Source of the DNA: Apostichopus japonicus
Taxonomy: Eukaryota; Echinodermata; Holothuroidea; Aspidochirotida; Stichopodidae
NCBI RefSeq assembly: GCF_037975245.1
Contig: NC_092568.1
Location: 28,206,501-28,270,500, forward strand
Length of the DNA: 64,000 bases
Direction: 5' to 3'
Part shown: in pieces, positions 48,301 through 60,600 of the stretch
How the letters are laid out: each line of letters starts with the position of its first letter
How positions within the stretch are numbered: the first letter of the stretch is position 1
Program-made: the position numbers and the translations under genes
The notes under the pieces: generated by a model
Seen by the model: only the letters and a program-made list of their open reading frames with translations
Database searches by the model: none
Told to the model about the DNA's origin: nothing

Positions 48301-50868
48301 CCCACCATGCTATAAATGAGAAGGCCAGGAGTTAGCTAAGGCAGGGTTAAAAAAAAATGAAAAGTGTTTGTCGACAAGGTAAAAAAAGGTGATTAAATTG
48401 CACCTGTGTTGCTTGTTGCACTTTTCATGACAGAATAATACCAGTCACTCTAATTTTCAATATGTCCTTGAATTGCAAGCTGTACAGCAACAGGTTCAAA
48501 GTCCTCCTTCATCAATCTTTGGACAACCTAAGGTGGTGTGTAAAAACTACACTAATAGGTCACCGTTTCCATTGAATTGATTTAATTTTGTTTGAATATC
48601 CAAAGAGGTCTTGAAGTGATGACTACCGTGATGCAAAATATGAAATGCTCATCAGAACAATAGTCAATTATTGTCAATTATTGCAGGTATTCTAGTATTA
48701 AAAACAGTAAACAACCACCTCCTCCCATAAAATGTACTCATTGTAATGGTTTCATCAAAACTGAATTCGATGTCTGTGGAATACTTAATTTGATGTTGGA
48801 TGAGAAATATTATACAAAGTAGACAAATTTATTAAAAACCCTTATAAACAGGTGTTGCTTTTCTTTCTTTCATATACACACTACATTAATATCTTAAACT
48901 ATCTTCAGTATTGTAAATGTTAAGAAGCCTCAACAGCTACTTCACAATAAAGTAAATCAATAATTTTGCTGAAAGTAGAAACACTTTCGTACTGTTGCAA
49001 ATATCACATAAGCAATTTTTTTGGGGGAAAGAAATTGCTAAGGAAGGTAGCAGAAAAGCTTGCTTTTTCTGTGCGTTATCACATTAGTTTCTTATTATTC
49101 ACACTAAAACTTCTATGTGGATTACTTCTTACATAGAATGTTATAGTTAGACTGGGACTTTTATATGATAGGCAAACAGATGCGTGAACAATAAAAGAAA
49201 GATACTGTTTGAAATTGAAACAACCGTTATTTCCATTTGCAAATTGCAATGATGGTGCCAATAAATCATATTTGTTGATTTCCTTTATATCTTATCTGTA
49301 ACTCTAACTTATATTTTGTATATGTACATTCATCTGCAGACTCCCAAGGAGTGCTTGTGAAAACCATGAGAGATAACCTGCTATGCCCCATTTGTCTTGA
49401 CCTGCTGGAAAATGCAAAAACACTTCCATGTCAACATGTGGTCTGCAAAACATGCCTAGAACAATGGGTGACAATGAAGGGTGAGCTGAGATGCCCCACC
49501 TGTAATACCAGACAAAAGGAGCCAGTTGGTGGAGTCAATGGGTTACCTTCTAACTTTATGTTGAACACTCTGGCAGCAGAGATAAGGAAACTAGACACAC
49601 AGGATGAAACAGAGACAGGTATCGTTCTAGCAGCATCTTTGTCTCCGACAAATTCATGTGTAGATTTAACTTCCGGTTACACCAGCTGGCAGAGTATTCC
49701 TGTGGCTGAGACAAGTTTCTTGGAAATACTGGGGAAGCAATTCAAGGCGAAGGAATCCACTGTAAAGCTTAAGCTGCAGTTTTGTGATGTAGAGGGCCAA
49801 CCTATTCGAGGCAAATCCAGAGATGGTATTACAGCTTTTGTTGTACATCCGGACGGAGAGAGAATTCCGATTCTAGACGTAGCCTTCAGGAAGAGGAGTG
49901 GAGATTTCACAGTCAGTTTTGCAGCAGAGCAGATAGGAATACATTTAGTTGAGGTAACCCTGAACGGAGTGTCAGTTGTTGGATCCCCATCAAAAATTGT
50001 GGTACGACCAAACGGGATTATGGATCGCACACTGAGCCCCACTTTGCATGCACCCAAGGGAATTTCGGCCACACATGATGAAATTTATGTCACAGACGAA
50101 AGTGACAAGGTCTATGTACAAACAGATTGGCAGGGTGGTTGGGATGGTTTTGGCATGCACAAACCACCCCACAAAGAGTGTACACAGATATCACCCTTTG
50201 GTATCGCAAAATACAACGATAAGCTCTTCATCACAGATAGCTTCAACAGTTGCATCTACGTTTATATTCACATGGCATGCACAAACAACTTTGGCAAACG
50301 AGTACTAGAGCAACCAACTGGGATAGCAGTGAGTAAAGATGGTAACATCTACGTTGCAGACTGCGCATCAAATACTATTGACGTATTTAGGCCCAATTAT
50401 TCCCACATACGAAGCATTGACGTCAAGGGGAAGGGTTCCCTCACACATCTTGCTGTTAACCAATCAGAGGATAGAATTATAGTGGCAGACGACAAGACCA
50501 ACCTTATCAAGATCATCGATCTTAACAGGGATAGGATGGTCAAATCCATCAAGACAAGGATCAGTCAAGCACCGGCAACTCCTTTTGGTGTTGCATTGGA
50601 TGATGAGGACAACATATATGTATCAGTGACTTTTGACCCATCAAAGTTGAACAAAAGAAATGAGACAGCTGGGAATGTCAGGCGAAAAGGAGCTGTCGTA
50701 ACGTATAATTCAGATGGTTATTTCCTTGGTACGATCGGCGAAAAAGAACTGATAAATCCCCGTGGTATTTGCTTTATCAATGATGATGACGATTCACCTC
50801 AACTCTTGGTTGTTGAAGGTGGTGATTGTGCATCACAGTCTGGGTGTATAAAAGTATTCAGACTGTAA
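45377..50868 (+). CDS. Copy 2: short paralogue without the Thr/Pro exon
   Basis: Four exons: 45377-45437, 46255-46470, 47546-47692, 49340-50868 (TAA), all phase 1; 650 residues. It starts MGNKNSRKRQ, a myristoylation-type Gly2/Ser6 plus a basic cluster that could bind acidic membrane. Exon 2 has a damaged A20-like finger: CSQPG is followed directly by TNYED, so the second Cys is deleted, while the FCTQC pair is kept. The Thr/Pro exon is gone through a deletion whose junction is near 47129. The RING is complete. The acidic linker between GI and the LAASLSPTNS segment is missing. Filamin and NHL parts are nearly identical to copy 1. Probably a functional ligase with altered ubiquitin binding and a shorter spacer; function inferred. 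Confidence 0.82.
45838..45955 (+). pseudogene. Remnant of an extra A20-like exon in intron 1 of copy 2
   Basis: From ATTGGAAATGGGCTTTGTAC onward it matches the second half of the intact copy 3 exon at 58070-58261. The acceptor and the part with the first two cysteines are replaced by unrelated sequence, and TAA follows TSCNQL. Not usable as an exon. Confidence 0.65.
49340..50868 (+). CDS. Copy 2 exon 5: RING, filamin repeat, NHL propeller
   Basis: Same layout as copy 1 exon 5. All RING ligands are present (CPIC, CQHVVCKTC, CPTC). About 25 residues of acidic linker are missing. Only a few substitutions elsewhere, such as GMHKPPHKE for GMDKPHHKE and FRPNYSH for FRHNYSH. All six NHL blades are intact. 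Confidence 0.92.
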
Positions 50869-50946
50869 TAAAAACTTAAGCTGTCTTCCTAAAAACTGAA
50901 CACTGTAAAATTAACATTAAATGATATGGGATGATTACATATTGTA

Positions 50947-50952
50947 AATAAA
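50947..50952 (+). promoter_or_regulatory. Polyadenylation signal, copy 2
   Basis: AATAAA 79 bp after the stop, as in copy 1. Confidence 0.7.
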
Positions 50953-51531
50953 ATCTATTGAAAATAGCAACATGCATTACCTTTCATTATCCTAAACGAA
51001 ATACTATTTCATATATAACGGTGCCATATATATATTTCCAGTACATGTGTGGAAAAAGAAAATTGAAAGGCAGTAATTGTACACTTGGATCAATCATTAA
51101 TTTCTCTTAGACATAGAAAAGGTTCTTTCGAAGAATTTTTGATTGGGTCAAGAGGCATTGTACAACTTCAGCAGTAGATTATTCCCCTAATATTTACTCG
51201 TCTTTATTGAGGGAAAATCCGTACTTGAAGTTATTCTCCAAAAGGGCACTCTCGCATACAGAGAAACGTGGATGCTGACATAAAGTCATAGCAATATATG
51301 TAAATCTACTCAAAGTTATATGATTTTTTAACAGTTTGGTCATTCTTTTATAGCTTAGTTTTGGTTCCTGTGATTCAAAGATTCAATGAAATCATGTGGT
51401 TTGAGCAAAGCTCACCTACAGCTTGGGTACTTTTGTTTTTCTTGCCAACGTTTGCTGTGTATTCCTTGTTCAGCAGCTGATGATATGATATAATGATATG
51501 AAAATCCACTTTCTTTTTTTCTTCATGACAG

Positions 51532-51786
51532 ATGTACAATGGGAGTAAGATCTTTAAAGGCAAAAAAGCTACATTTTACGAAGAGTGTACCACAAAACTG
51601 TGGCTCATGCAAAGTAACCGAAAGTACAATAAACTTCCTGGTATTATTAATATGTTTAATACTCAAGTTCCAGAGACTTATATCAGGGATGATAGAATTG
51701 TGCAAAATCTCCGAAGGTTTGCTCAATTCAAAGATACAATATCACACGTTACTGCCTGGGAGCAAAAAGTTTCCATTTTAGATTAA
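51532..51786 (+). CDS. Unrecognised 84-codon ORF / possible terminal exon downstream of copy 2
   Basis: Starts directly after a CTTCATGACAG acceptor-like site with ATGTACAATGGGAG and ends in TAA. The sequence is balanced and globular-looking (ECTTKLWLMQSNRKYNKLPG, then RIVQNLRRFAQFKDTISHV). The copy 1 homologue is broken by a stop. It could be a remnant exon duplicated with the gene or a terminal exon of an alternative transcript. No family recognised. Confidence 0.35.
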   Translation: MYNGSKIFKGKKATFYEECTTKLWLMQSNRKYNKLPGIINMFNTQVPETYIRDDRIVQNLRRFAQFKDTISHVTAWEQKVSILD

Positions 51787-52136
51787 ATGGTTTATAAGTG
51801 ACTCCGTCTATTAAGAGCCAGAAATGTTTGCAACCACACAAACCCTTGAGGTAAATTGAGGAATATATTTGATATATCTATGTCTCGCTAAGATGGACAC
51901 ACCGGTACGTTAGAACCCGACACCAAATTCTGCTATTAGGCAGCTGATTGTGTTTCTATCGCACCATTTCCAGTCACATAAAGTGAGTCAACACAGACTG
52001 TATCGTTAGCTTCCTGTATTAGTGTAAATATTATATACTCAATCTTAGAAATATAATTCAATATGAGCTGAAGATAATGGGCTATCATAATTTACATAAA
52101 ACATTCTGAGCTAGTTGGTATAGTTTAATTAAGTGA

Positions 52137-52499
52137 TCACATTTCTTTGCTGATTACTGTTTTCGTGAGAGAGGAGAAGGAGGGGGGGGGGGCTTGTGTT
52201 AATGTGTTTAGGTAAGGCAAGAATACCTGTTTCATTACATTGATATGAAAATTAAAGTGAAAACTGTAATCTGACTCAAAGTACGGTGTGTCAATGCAGT
52301 GCCAAAGATTCAGGTGGTTACAAGTCTTCTCCCTTGTGTCCACTGATCCATCTATCCTTCTCTTTCGTTGAGTCGTCATTTTCTCATTCTCGTCATATAA
52401 ATCCAATGAAACGTCATCATTAATGATTGCCAAATATTGTTCATGTCCTTTTGAAACTTTCAGGTATAAGGTAGTTCCATGTGTCTTTTGCTCATTCAT
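52137..52499 (-). CDS. Unrecognised 120-codon minus-strand ORF
   Basis: Encodes a charged sequence including TTLYLKVSKGHEQYLAIIND and DLYDENEKMTTQRKRRIDGS. The copy 1 homologue (about 37190-37030) keeps the GHEQYLAIIND to RKRRIDG segment in frame, then diverges after a 1-base change and stops early. Conservation may just reflect recent duplication. No family recognised; may be a fragment of a gene carried in the duplicated unit. Confidence 0.3.
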   Translation of the reverse strand: MNEQKTHGTTLYLKVSKGHEQYLAIINDDVSLDLYDENEKMTTQRKRRIDGSVDTREKTCNHLNLWHCIDTPYFESDYSFHFNFHINVMKQVFLPYLNTLTQAPPPSFSSLTKTVISKEM

Positions 52500-52909
52500 T
52501 TCTGATTTATTGTCATATTAACCCCACTGGTAGATAAATGTCCGCGAAGCTAAAGTTGAAATTTAATCATAGCTCTTGCATGGCCACAGCTATATATTGT
52601 AAATTTTTAAAATAAATATTAGGTTTATTGTTTACTTACTTTATTCTTTTATCAATTAAAAGGGTAAAGCTATTTAAAGGTACACAAGAAAATACTAAGT
52701 ACCTACGGATGATCAGGTGTCTTTCTTGACAATGGTTAAATATTAGAATCAGTTTGGACCAATGAATAATAAACTTAGACGCCATCAGATGGTCACATCA
52801 TGTCTTTCTGGTTGTTTTTTATGTGTTAGTTTTTTTGTACAGTGTATATCCTTAGTGATCAAGTAGTCACCATGGCCGGATTAAGCTTGTGTGTGTTTGT
52901 TTGGGGGTG

Positions 52910-53690
52910 GGGGGGGGGGAGTAGGCTTGCAAATGGTAAAGGGAAATATTTAACTTAACGGCCATGTGATCCAAGGTTACCAAAGGTCAATTAATGTTAA
53001 AATACTAGTATTTGGGGGGAGAAAATGGTTAAAGAAAAAATATATGAATATTTATAGTTTCGATGCTCTATTCACGTCTCACCGATCAAAAATGTCAATA
53101 AGTTTGAGGTGACCTTTGTGTGTGAAGTTATATTAGGTCAAAGTTAATTTTCAGACATTTAATGCAATAACTCCCAGTGCCAAGGTGTGACACGGTTGAT
53201 ATTTTGGGACAAGTTGCGAATGGTATAGGGGAATATTTTCAAACTTGACGGTCATGTGATCCAAGGTAACCAAATAAATGTTTAAAAAAACAAGTATTTT
53301 TTGCGAAAACTTTAGAACGAATTTTCTGTTAGGGTTGGGAGTTGCTTCAATGTTATCCAATTGTCAACTCGCATCTGGGTGACCCTTGACCTCAACTTGA
53401 CCTCTGGTGACCTTTAAGTGTTTTGGGGATTTTGACAGTTTTGATGCTGCTTTCATATGTCAAAGGTACCTTCTGATCATAAATGTCAATGGGTTGACCC
53501 CGGGTGACCTTTTTTGTGAAGTAATGCAAGTTCAAAGTTCATGTTAAGACATTTAATGCAATTAACTCCCAATGCCAAGGTCTGACACGATTGATATTTT
53601 GGGACAAGTTGTGAATGGGGTGGTGGAACATTTGCAAACTTAACGGTCATGTGATCTGAGGTCACCGATGTTATCATATCTGTTGACCCG
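52910..53690. repeat. Irregular 300-390-bp direct repeats rich in GGTGACC
   Basis: ACGGTCATGTGATCCAAGGT-type landmarks recur near 52957, 53258 and 53643. TTAATGCAAT and ATATTTTGGGACAAGTTG occur twice. Frequent GGTGACCTT/TGACCT motifs. The 158-codon minus-strand frame over it is treated as non-genic. Confidence 0.65.
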
Positions 53691-53942
53691 CTTGTAGGTG
53701 ACCTTATATTTCTTACATTTTCGACGCCATATTCAGATCTCAAAAATGCCTTCCGATCAATTTCAAAAATCCGATCACAATTTGTGATCACAAAAGTGTT
53801 GGCTGTAGTGTTGATTACTTTATGGGTACATGTAGGACCCCAATTACTTGGACTATTTGAGCCCAATCTTGCTATGATAATATTATGTGTATTGTCATAT
53901 ACCCCTACGCAAGGAACCACAGTGCCCTTGGGCTCTTGTTTT

Positions 53943-53975
53943 GTTTGTGCGCGAGTCTTCACTCCCTTTAATTTT
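53943..53975. mobile_element. End fragment of the TTAA MITE
   Basis: TGTGCGCGAGTCTTCACTCC followed by CTTTAA matches the right end of the copy at 40578-40914; the rest is absent. Confidence 0.6.
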
Positions 53976-53984
53976 TAAACGGAA

Positions 53985-54250
53985 ACTCTATATAACGACT
54001 GCGTAAACATTTTAGTAAGCAATATCTTACTCTATATAATAATCTTTTAACTACTTTATATAGCGATCGTTTAAATACTCTTATATATCACCATTGTTGA
54101 AATACACTATAAATACCAATCTTTGGAAACTCTATATGATGATCGTGTAAATACAATAACAATCTTTTAACTACTTTATATAACAATCGTTTGATACTCT
54201 ATATAACGAATGTTGAAATACTTTATAAAGCAATCGTTCGATGACGCTCT
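53985..54250. repeat. A+T-rich repeat block upstream of copy 3
   Basis: Same unit types as at 44680-45010, at a similar distance upstream of exon 1. Confidence 0.65.
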
Positions 54251-54608
54251 ATATATATTTGTAAGCCTGATGTACACGAGCCTATACAGTGTTCGGAACT
54301 AGCTTTGTGCCAACTGACAGACACAGAAAGTTATTCAATAGTGGTCTCTTTTTTTTAACCTGATTAAACAAATGTTGTCAGTAGCTTGGTCTACGGCCTG
54401 CCAAAGTATAACGGATTTCGTCGTTGCGTTGACTGCTGTGGTGGTTGGTGATCGGATCTAACCTAAAAAGGGCATATATACGATACACATGAAATATGTA
54501 CATATAGGAAAAAACTACATCGTTATAGCATGTGAATACATCTGGCAACGTCGACCGAGCATTTCGATAGCCTCCAACTGATTGAGTATCAACAATAGTT
54601 AAAGGGAT

Positions 54609-57600
54609 ATGGGGAGAAAAAATAACCGTAAAAGACAAACTTATTCTTGTCCTAGTAACACCACTGGAGGTAAGTTAAACGACTGACAATACGATACTGT
54701 TATGATATTATATAGGCCTACGTATGTATGGGTTAATTACACTATGGATTCTAAAGCTGTTTCAAATAAGCATGTCTTACAAATATTGTAATATAATGAT
54801 AATAAAGGCTTAAAAGCACAACTACTACAGAAAACTGTGTGCACTGCTATGCCGGAAAACAATTAATATTTCTCATAGTAACAATACAAAAGTTAAACCT
54901 GGTCAAGATTCTGGCTGAAATTAGAAAAATTGACAAATAAGTAATTTTTTAATTGCCTTTTAAAAGTAGCAGCATTTTTTATTTCTTTAAGGCTGTCAGG
55001 AAGCTAAAATACACCCTCTCCTTGATTTTAAGCCAATGAAGATCATGAAATAGATCAGTCACATGATCATATCTACTTCTACCATATATCATTCTTGCAA
55101 CAAAAGTTTGAACAGATTGGAGTTGATCATATAAATGTTCATACCAAAATAAAGTGAGTTACAATAATCAACATGTGAAATCACCATGGATTGGACAATA
55201 GTGCTTAACTCAGACTTAGTAAGATAGAAACGCATTTTAGAAATATTTCTGAGATTTTTAAAGCAACTGGATTTGAGTGAACAAATGTGGTGCCGAAAAG
55301 ACATGGTATCGTCAAAATGAACACCAAGGTTACAAACAATTTGTCCAAAACGTACACAATCAACAGTGTAAGAATAACACCCTTGATGTGAATCAGTTTT
55401 AGTATAGGATGGGGACCAAATGTAATTATTTGGGTCTTGCCATGGTTGAGTTGCAGATATTATTTGCGCATCCAACGTTGGATACAACCAAAGGAGGATG
55501 CAGAGAGTCAACAAGAACTGATCCTTGATTATGGTGCCTGAAGTGTTTATAACCCTGGTGATCATCTGCGAAACCATGAATATTAAAACCCATTCTAGAA
55601 ACTTCAGCGTGAAGTGAACGAATATAGATGTTGAATAAGACCGGACCCAAAACAGATCCCTGTGGCACACCAAACTTAATAGTAATCTGATCAGAAATAC
55701 AGCCCCCTATTCTAACTCTTTGAGATCTGCCCACAATAAAACTTTTAAACTAGTTTAGGACAATACCAGTAATACCAATTTCATTAGATAATACAGACAA
55801 AAGTACATTACGGCCAATGGTGTCAAAAGCCGAGCTTTAGTCAAGGAGTACCAGCACAGTGACACGTCCACTGTCACTGGCAACTAATATATCATTAGTC
55901 ACTCTCAAAAGGAGGGTTTCGGAAATATGGTACTTTTTGTAAGCAGATTGCCTGGAAATATTGATGCTATAAGAATGCATGTGAGTATTCAATCGTTTTA
56001 GGACAACTCTTTCAATCAATTTATCCAAAAAAGATAGATTTGAGAACGGTCTATAATATTTAAAATTGTTATGGTCTAAGCCAATCCCTTTGATGACAGG
56101 AGAAATATATGCAAGTTTTAGACCATCCATACTGCCAGTAATGAGAGACAAATTAACAAGTTGACATATGCAAGGAAGAAGGAAATCAACATTAGTTTGT
56201 AGGAGATCTCTCGGAAGTATAACACTAGAGGAGCATTTAATTCCAGTATCATTAAGTATCTCCCTTTACTCATCAATACTGGTAGGTTTAAACTGAGATA
56301 AGACAACTCCACGATAAGCAGTAGCAAGCTGTTCAGAATCTCTAACAATGTCCTGTAAATTAGACCGTATTTGTTCTTTTTTTGTTTTGTCGTTAAAAAA
56401 CTCATTAAAGTCATTTGTAAGAGTTTGTACAGAAACAGTTGGTGGAAGGATTTTGGTTTGATTTTTATCAAGGAATTTATGCACAAATTTGTAAAGGGCT
56501 TTGAATTCCACCCACAATTTTGGAACTTGATGCTAGGAGAAATCCCTTTTCTTTGAACGAGCCATCGTCGTAGTGTCCTTTCTAACTTGAAGATAGATGT
56601 CTTTTTCAACAGTTACACCAGAGTTATGCCATTTCCTTTCTGCTTTCCTGCGAAGACGCCGCTCATTTACATAATCAGTATCAAACCTAGATGCCATGTT
56701 AAAAACTTTTATTCTTTTGGTCACAAGTGGGGCATGTTTATCTAATATCAAAGCGATTTTACAATTATAGATGTCAACTGCATCTTTGAAATTCGTCACT
56801 GCTCCGTAGTTGGAAAATTCACGGTTTATATCACAGGAAAGGGCTTTTGCATCAAGTGACTTCACGTTTCTCAAGGATATATCTTCATACTGATGCTGAT
56901 CGCAACTGAGTAAAATATCAAACTTAATAGGAATGGTCGCTCAACGTGATATTATCCAGAACGTCTACGGTTTTTAGATCAACAAGATGCTCACTGGTAC
57001 CCACAATATCCAATATATGACCAAGATTGTGTGTAGGTGAATTCGTGTACTGTATGAGCCCAAATGAGTTCAGAATATCAGTAAGTTGAGTAGATTTGGC
57101 ACTAGAGATGTCAATATGAATATTCATATCACCACATAAAATAATATGATCACTCTGGATCATCACATCCTGCAGGAAGTTATCAAATTCATGTAAAAAA
57201 CATGTAACCAAAACATACTGCAGCCGGTATAACGAGATTATCAGCAGTTTCGAATTATTATTGCACTTCAGTAAGAATGAAGTGTACTCAAATGAAGTAA
57301 AGTTTCCAAGATGAATGGTTTTAACGTCAAAATCAGGTTTATAAATAATCGCACACCGCCCCGCGTTGGTTAGCTCTGAAGCTATGGGTAATAGTGTAGC
57401 AAAAGTCTTTGGTGACACTCGTAGTTGGATTAATGCAATCAGTGAGCCAAGTTTCACTCATGAGTCCAATATCAATGTTATTGTCTCTTAAAAATGTCAT
57501 GACATCTTCAGATTTGTTGTTCAATTACCTCACATTCCAACAGACCATGTTCAAAGGTAAATTGACCTGATTTACTCCCTCTAGTTTTTTTTTTTGAAGA

Positions 57601-60600
57601 AGTATAAAATGGTATGCTTTTACGAAGTTTTTCTGCTCATTAATGTAGCAAGGACAGGAAAACGAAAATGTAGCATGAGTAAACTGACGATCATGTAATA
57701 TGACATCACACGGTCATACTGCGATGTCTAAAGGGGGGTTTACTTTAAGTTCGGCATTAATTTGCTGGTATCATGATATTGTCGTATATGTCGATAATGT
57801 GTTATGTTTAATGTCTCATCTATTGGTAAAAGTAAAACGTTCATTCGTTAACTAAACGTAACAGCGAAACGCTGAATATTTTGTGTGGATAAGCATGTTA
57901 GTGTGGCCGTGTATTTGTGCTCTCATATCCCCCCCCCCCAAAAAAAAACACTTCTTTGTCATACTTCTTTTGTTCCCCTTTAACTTACTGGTCCGAAAAG
58001 CAGTGTGAAGTTTACATACTAAGCGTGTAGTATTGCAGACCTATTTGTATTTTCCTCCTTCAATTTCAGACCAGTTGCAGCCTAGCTTTATATCAAGGAG
58101 CCCGTGTTTACTCAGCCTATGTACGAATTACGAAGATCGAAAAATTGGAAATGGGTTTTGTACCTCATGCAATCAACTATTTCTTCGTGTGATTACCAAT
58201 TGTATCAGTACACCTAACGAAACCAACCCAAATCAATTGCAAACATTTACGATCACTAAGAGTAAGCAACGTCCTTTTTCGAAATGTTCGCAGTCCATAT
58301 AGATACAGTACAATGTTATAAGGGTATACAATTTTTGCCACACTTCATCAATTGTGCACATGTACGTTCAAGTAAACTATATATTACAACTGCTTTATAG
58401 CATGTTAATCGCTTTCATTCGGAATAAGTTTCCGTTCTACCGTAATTCCCTTGGAATACAGCACAAACCGTTTACAGTACTTTCTGACCAGAAGTTTTCT
58501 ATATCCTCAAGTTATCGAAAACCTACGATAAGTGTAAATAATTTTTCCTATTTAAGATGACTACAACGTTCCTCCACCGTCCACACAAAATGAATATCTG
58601 TTCTCTCAGCCAGGTTGTATCAACTATGAAGACAAATCAAATGTTATGTCGTTTTGCACTCAGTGCTTTGAGAATTATGAAAAGGCACCTGGCTGTCCTT
58701 CAGACGCATCATGGTACCATAGATACGATAAAGACCGTTCTGAAGCAGTCTCGTCAACCAATATGGCCATTCAAGGTTGGAATCCAAATAAAACAAACAT
58801 CAAACTCGTATAAAATCATATAAAAGGCGTATATTTGATGAAGTACATTATAAACTGATAAACCTTTGATCCATCTGTAACGAAGCTGTCGTGGGAACTG
58901 TGTCCTTTCTAACGCGTCCTCAGTTTTACAACGTTTCACTTGTATTGAGTCACTTTTTATCATCAATGCCATTGGGTATAAACATTTGTAGCAACTCTTG
59001 TGGTATACTGTTCATTCATTACACGAATTGACAGTATTAGAATGGGTACAATCTTATTGAACTTTGGACACATATCTAATATTAGATAGATAAAATAATG
59101 TGTTTTATATCAATTGTACTGTTACATATGGAACACATCAGTACCATAATATCCGATCTTACATACAGTGAGTCAAATCACACGATGAATATGAAACAGA
59201 GCATAATCTTCAATGAAGCTATTAAGCTATTATAATTTTGAGTATGGTTTGCATACTGTATTTTGTCACAATTAAAGATGCAAAACTTCCATATTCAAAT
59301 ATGACAATATGGATATAGTTAATAATCGAATCTAATACATGTATTAAATATATATATATTCATTCAATAGAGAGGGTTTTGTTCTGTAATGCTCTTTATT
59401 CAAAATTAGGTTCACAAACAGGAAACGTTTCTGACAGTTTCTTCCATTCTTGGGGCAGAAACCAATTTCCTTAGGAACAAAATTGAACACCTGTACAGAG
59501 TGTGAGAATGTAATACATAAAGAGTTTGACTCTGTACCCCGAAGTTATTTGGACAGTTCATGAAGTACAATACCTCAATCAGATTGTGTCAGTCATATGA
59601 TCAATATTTTTGAACATTTTAATACATTGCACCCTGAACCATCTGCCAACAGAGGACCGGAGACTCAGCAGAGACTCATACAGCACTGGCCTGTACAGGA
59701 CTACAACAACTGAAGATCATCTCAGCTCACACAGCAGCTCACAAAGGCCTGCATATGACGGCATCAGTGCTGGATCAAGAACCAATGGTACTTCTAACCA
59801 CAGAACCACTTGTACCTCTTACACCAGCACCACCTTTAACACTTCTGCTCGACCCACTGGTAGCCATTCGTCTAGACCCACTGGTACCCGTTCTACCAGG
59901 ACCACTGTTATCCCTTTCACTAGACCCACTGTTTACCCTCCCACTAGACACTTTGTTATCCCTTCTACTAGACCCACTGGTACCCATTCGACTAAACCCA
60001 CTGGTACTCCTTCTACCAGAACCACTGTTATCCATTCTGGTAGACCCATTGGTACTCATTCGACTACACCCACTTGTACACCTTCTACCAGAACCGCTGC
60101 CAGTTCTGCTTACACCAAAGTTGCTGATTCGTCAAGTTCCTTGTACACCGGCGATACATCGTACGACTTATTCAGTAATGAGTACAAACCAACTCAAAGC
60201 GCACGTTCTGCAGGTACTGCAGGTGGTAGATGTGGTTATAACAGCAGTGGGAGTGTTACATCTAGTGACAGCCAACACAATGTAATGCGCCAGCTGAACG
60301 CTCCCATGGGCAATCAGGACAATGGAGGTGCACGACCCAAGCAGTACAAAGGTATTGAATTTTATTCAAGGGTAATATAGTTTAAAGAAAAAGCAAATTC
60401 AGACAAAGATCTGTAGCTTCTATGAGTTTTTTTTTTGCGATGGACAACATTCCAAAATAGAAGACACTCATGTTTAACATGTATGTTTCATGCGAATATT
60501 TGAGTATTAATTGAAATGTCAGGGGCTACCATTTTGCCACTGTCTGATGTCATATGCCTACATAATTGCTCCAAGTGTTACAACTAACAAGGGTCAAAGG

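Noticed and set aside
53486-53962. 158-codon minus-strand ORF
   Set aside because: Spans the GGTGACC-rich repeats and shows repeat-derived peptides; no domain.
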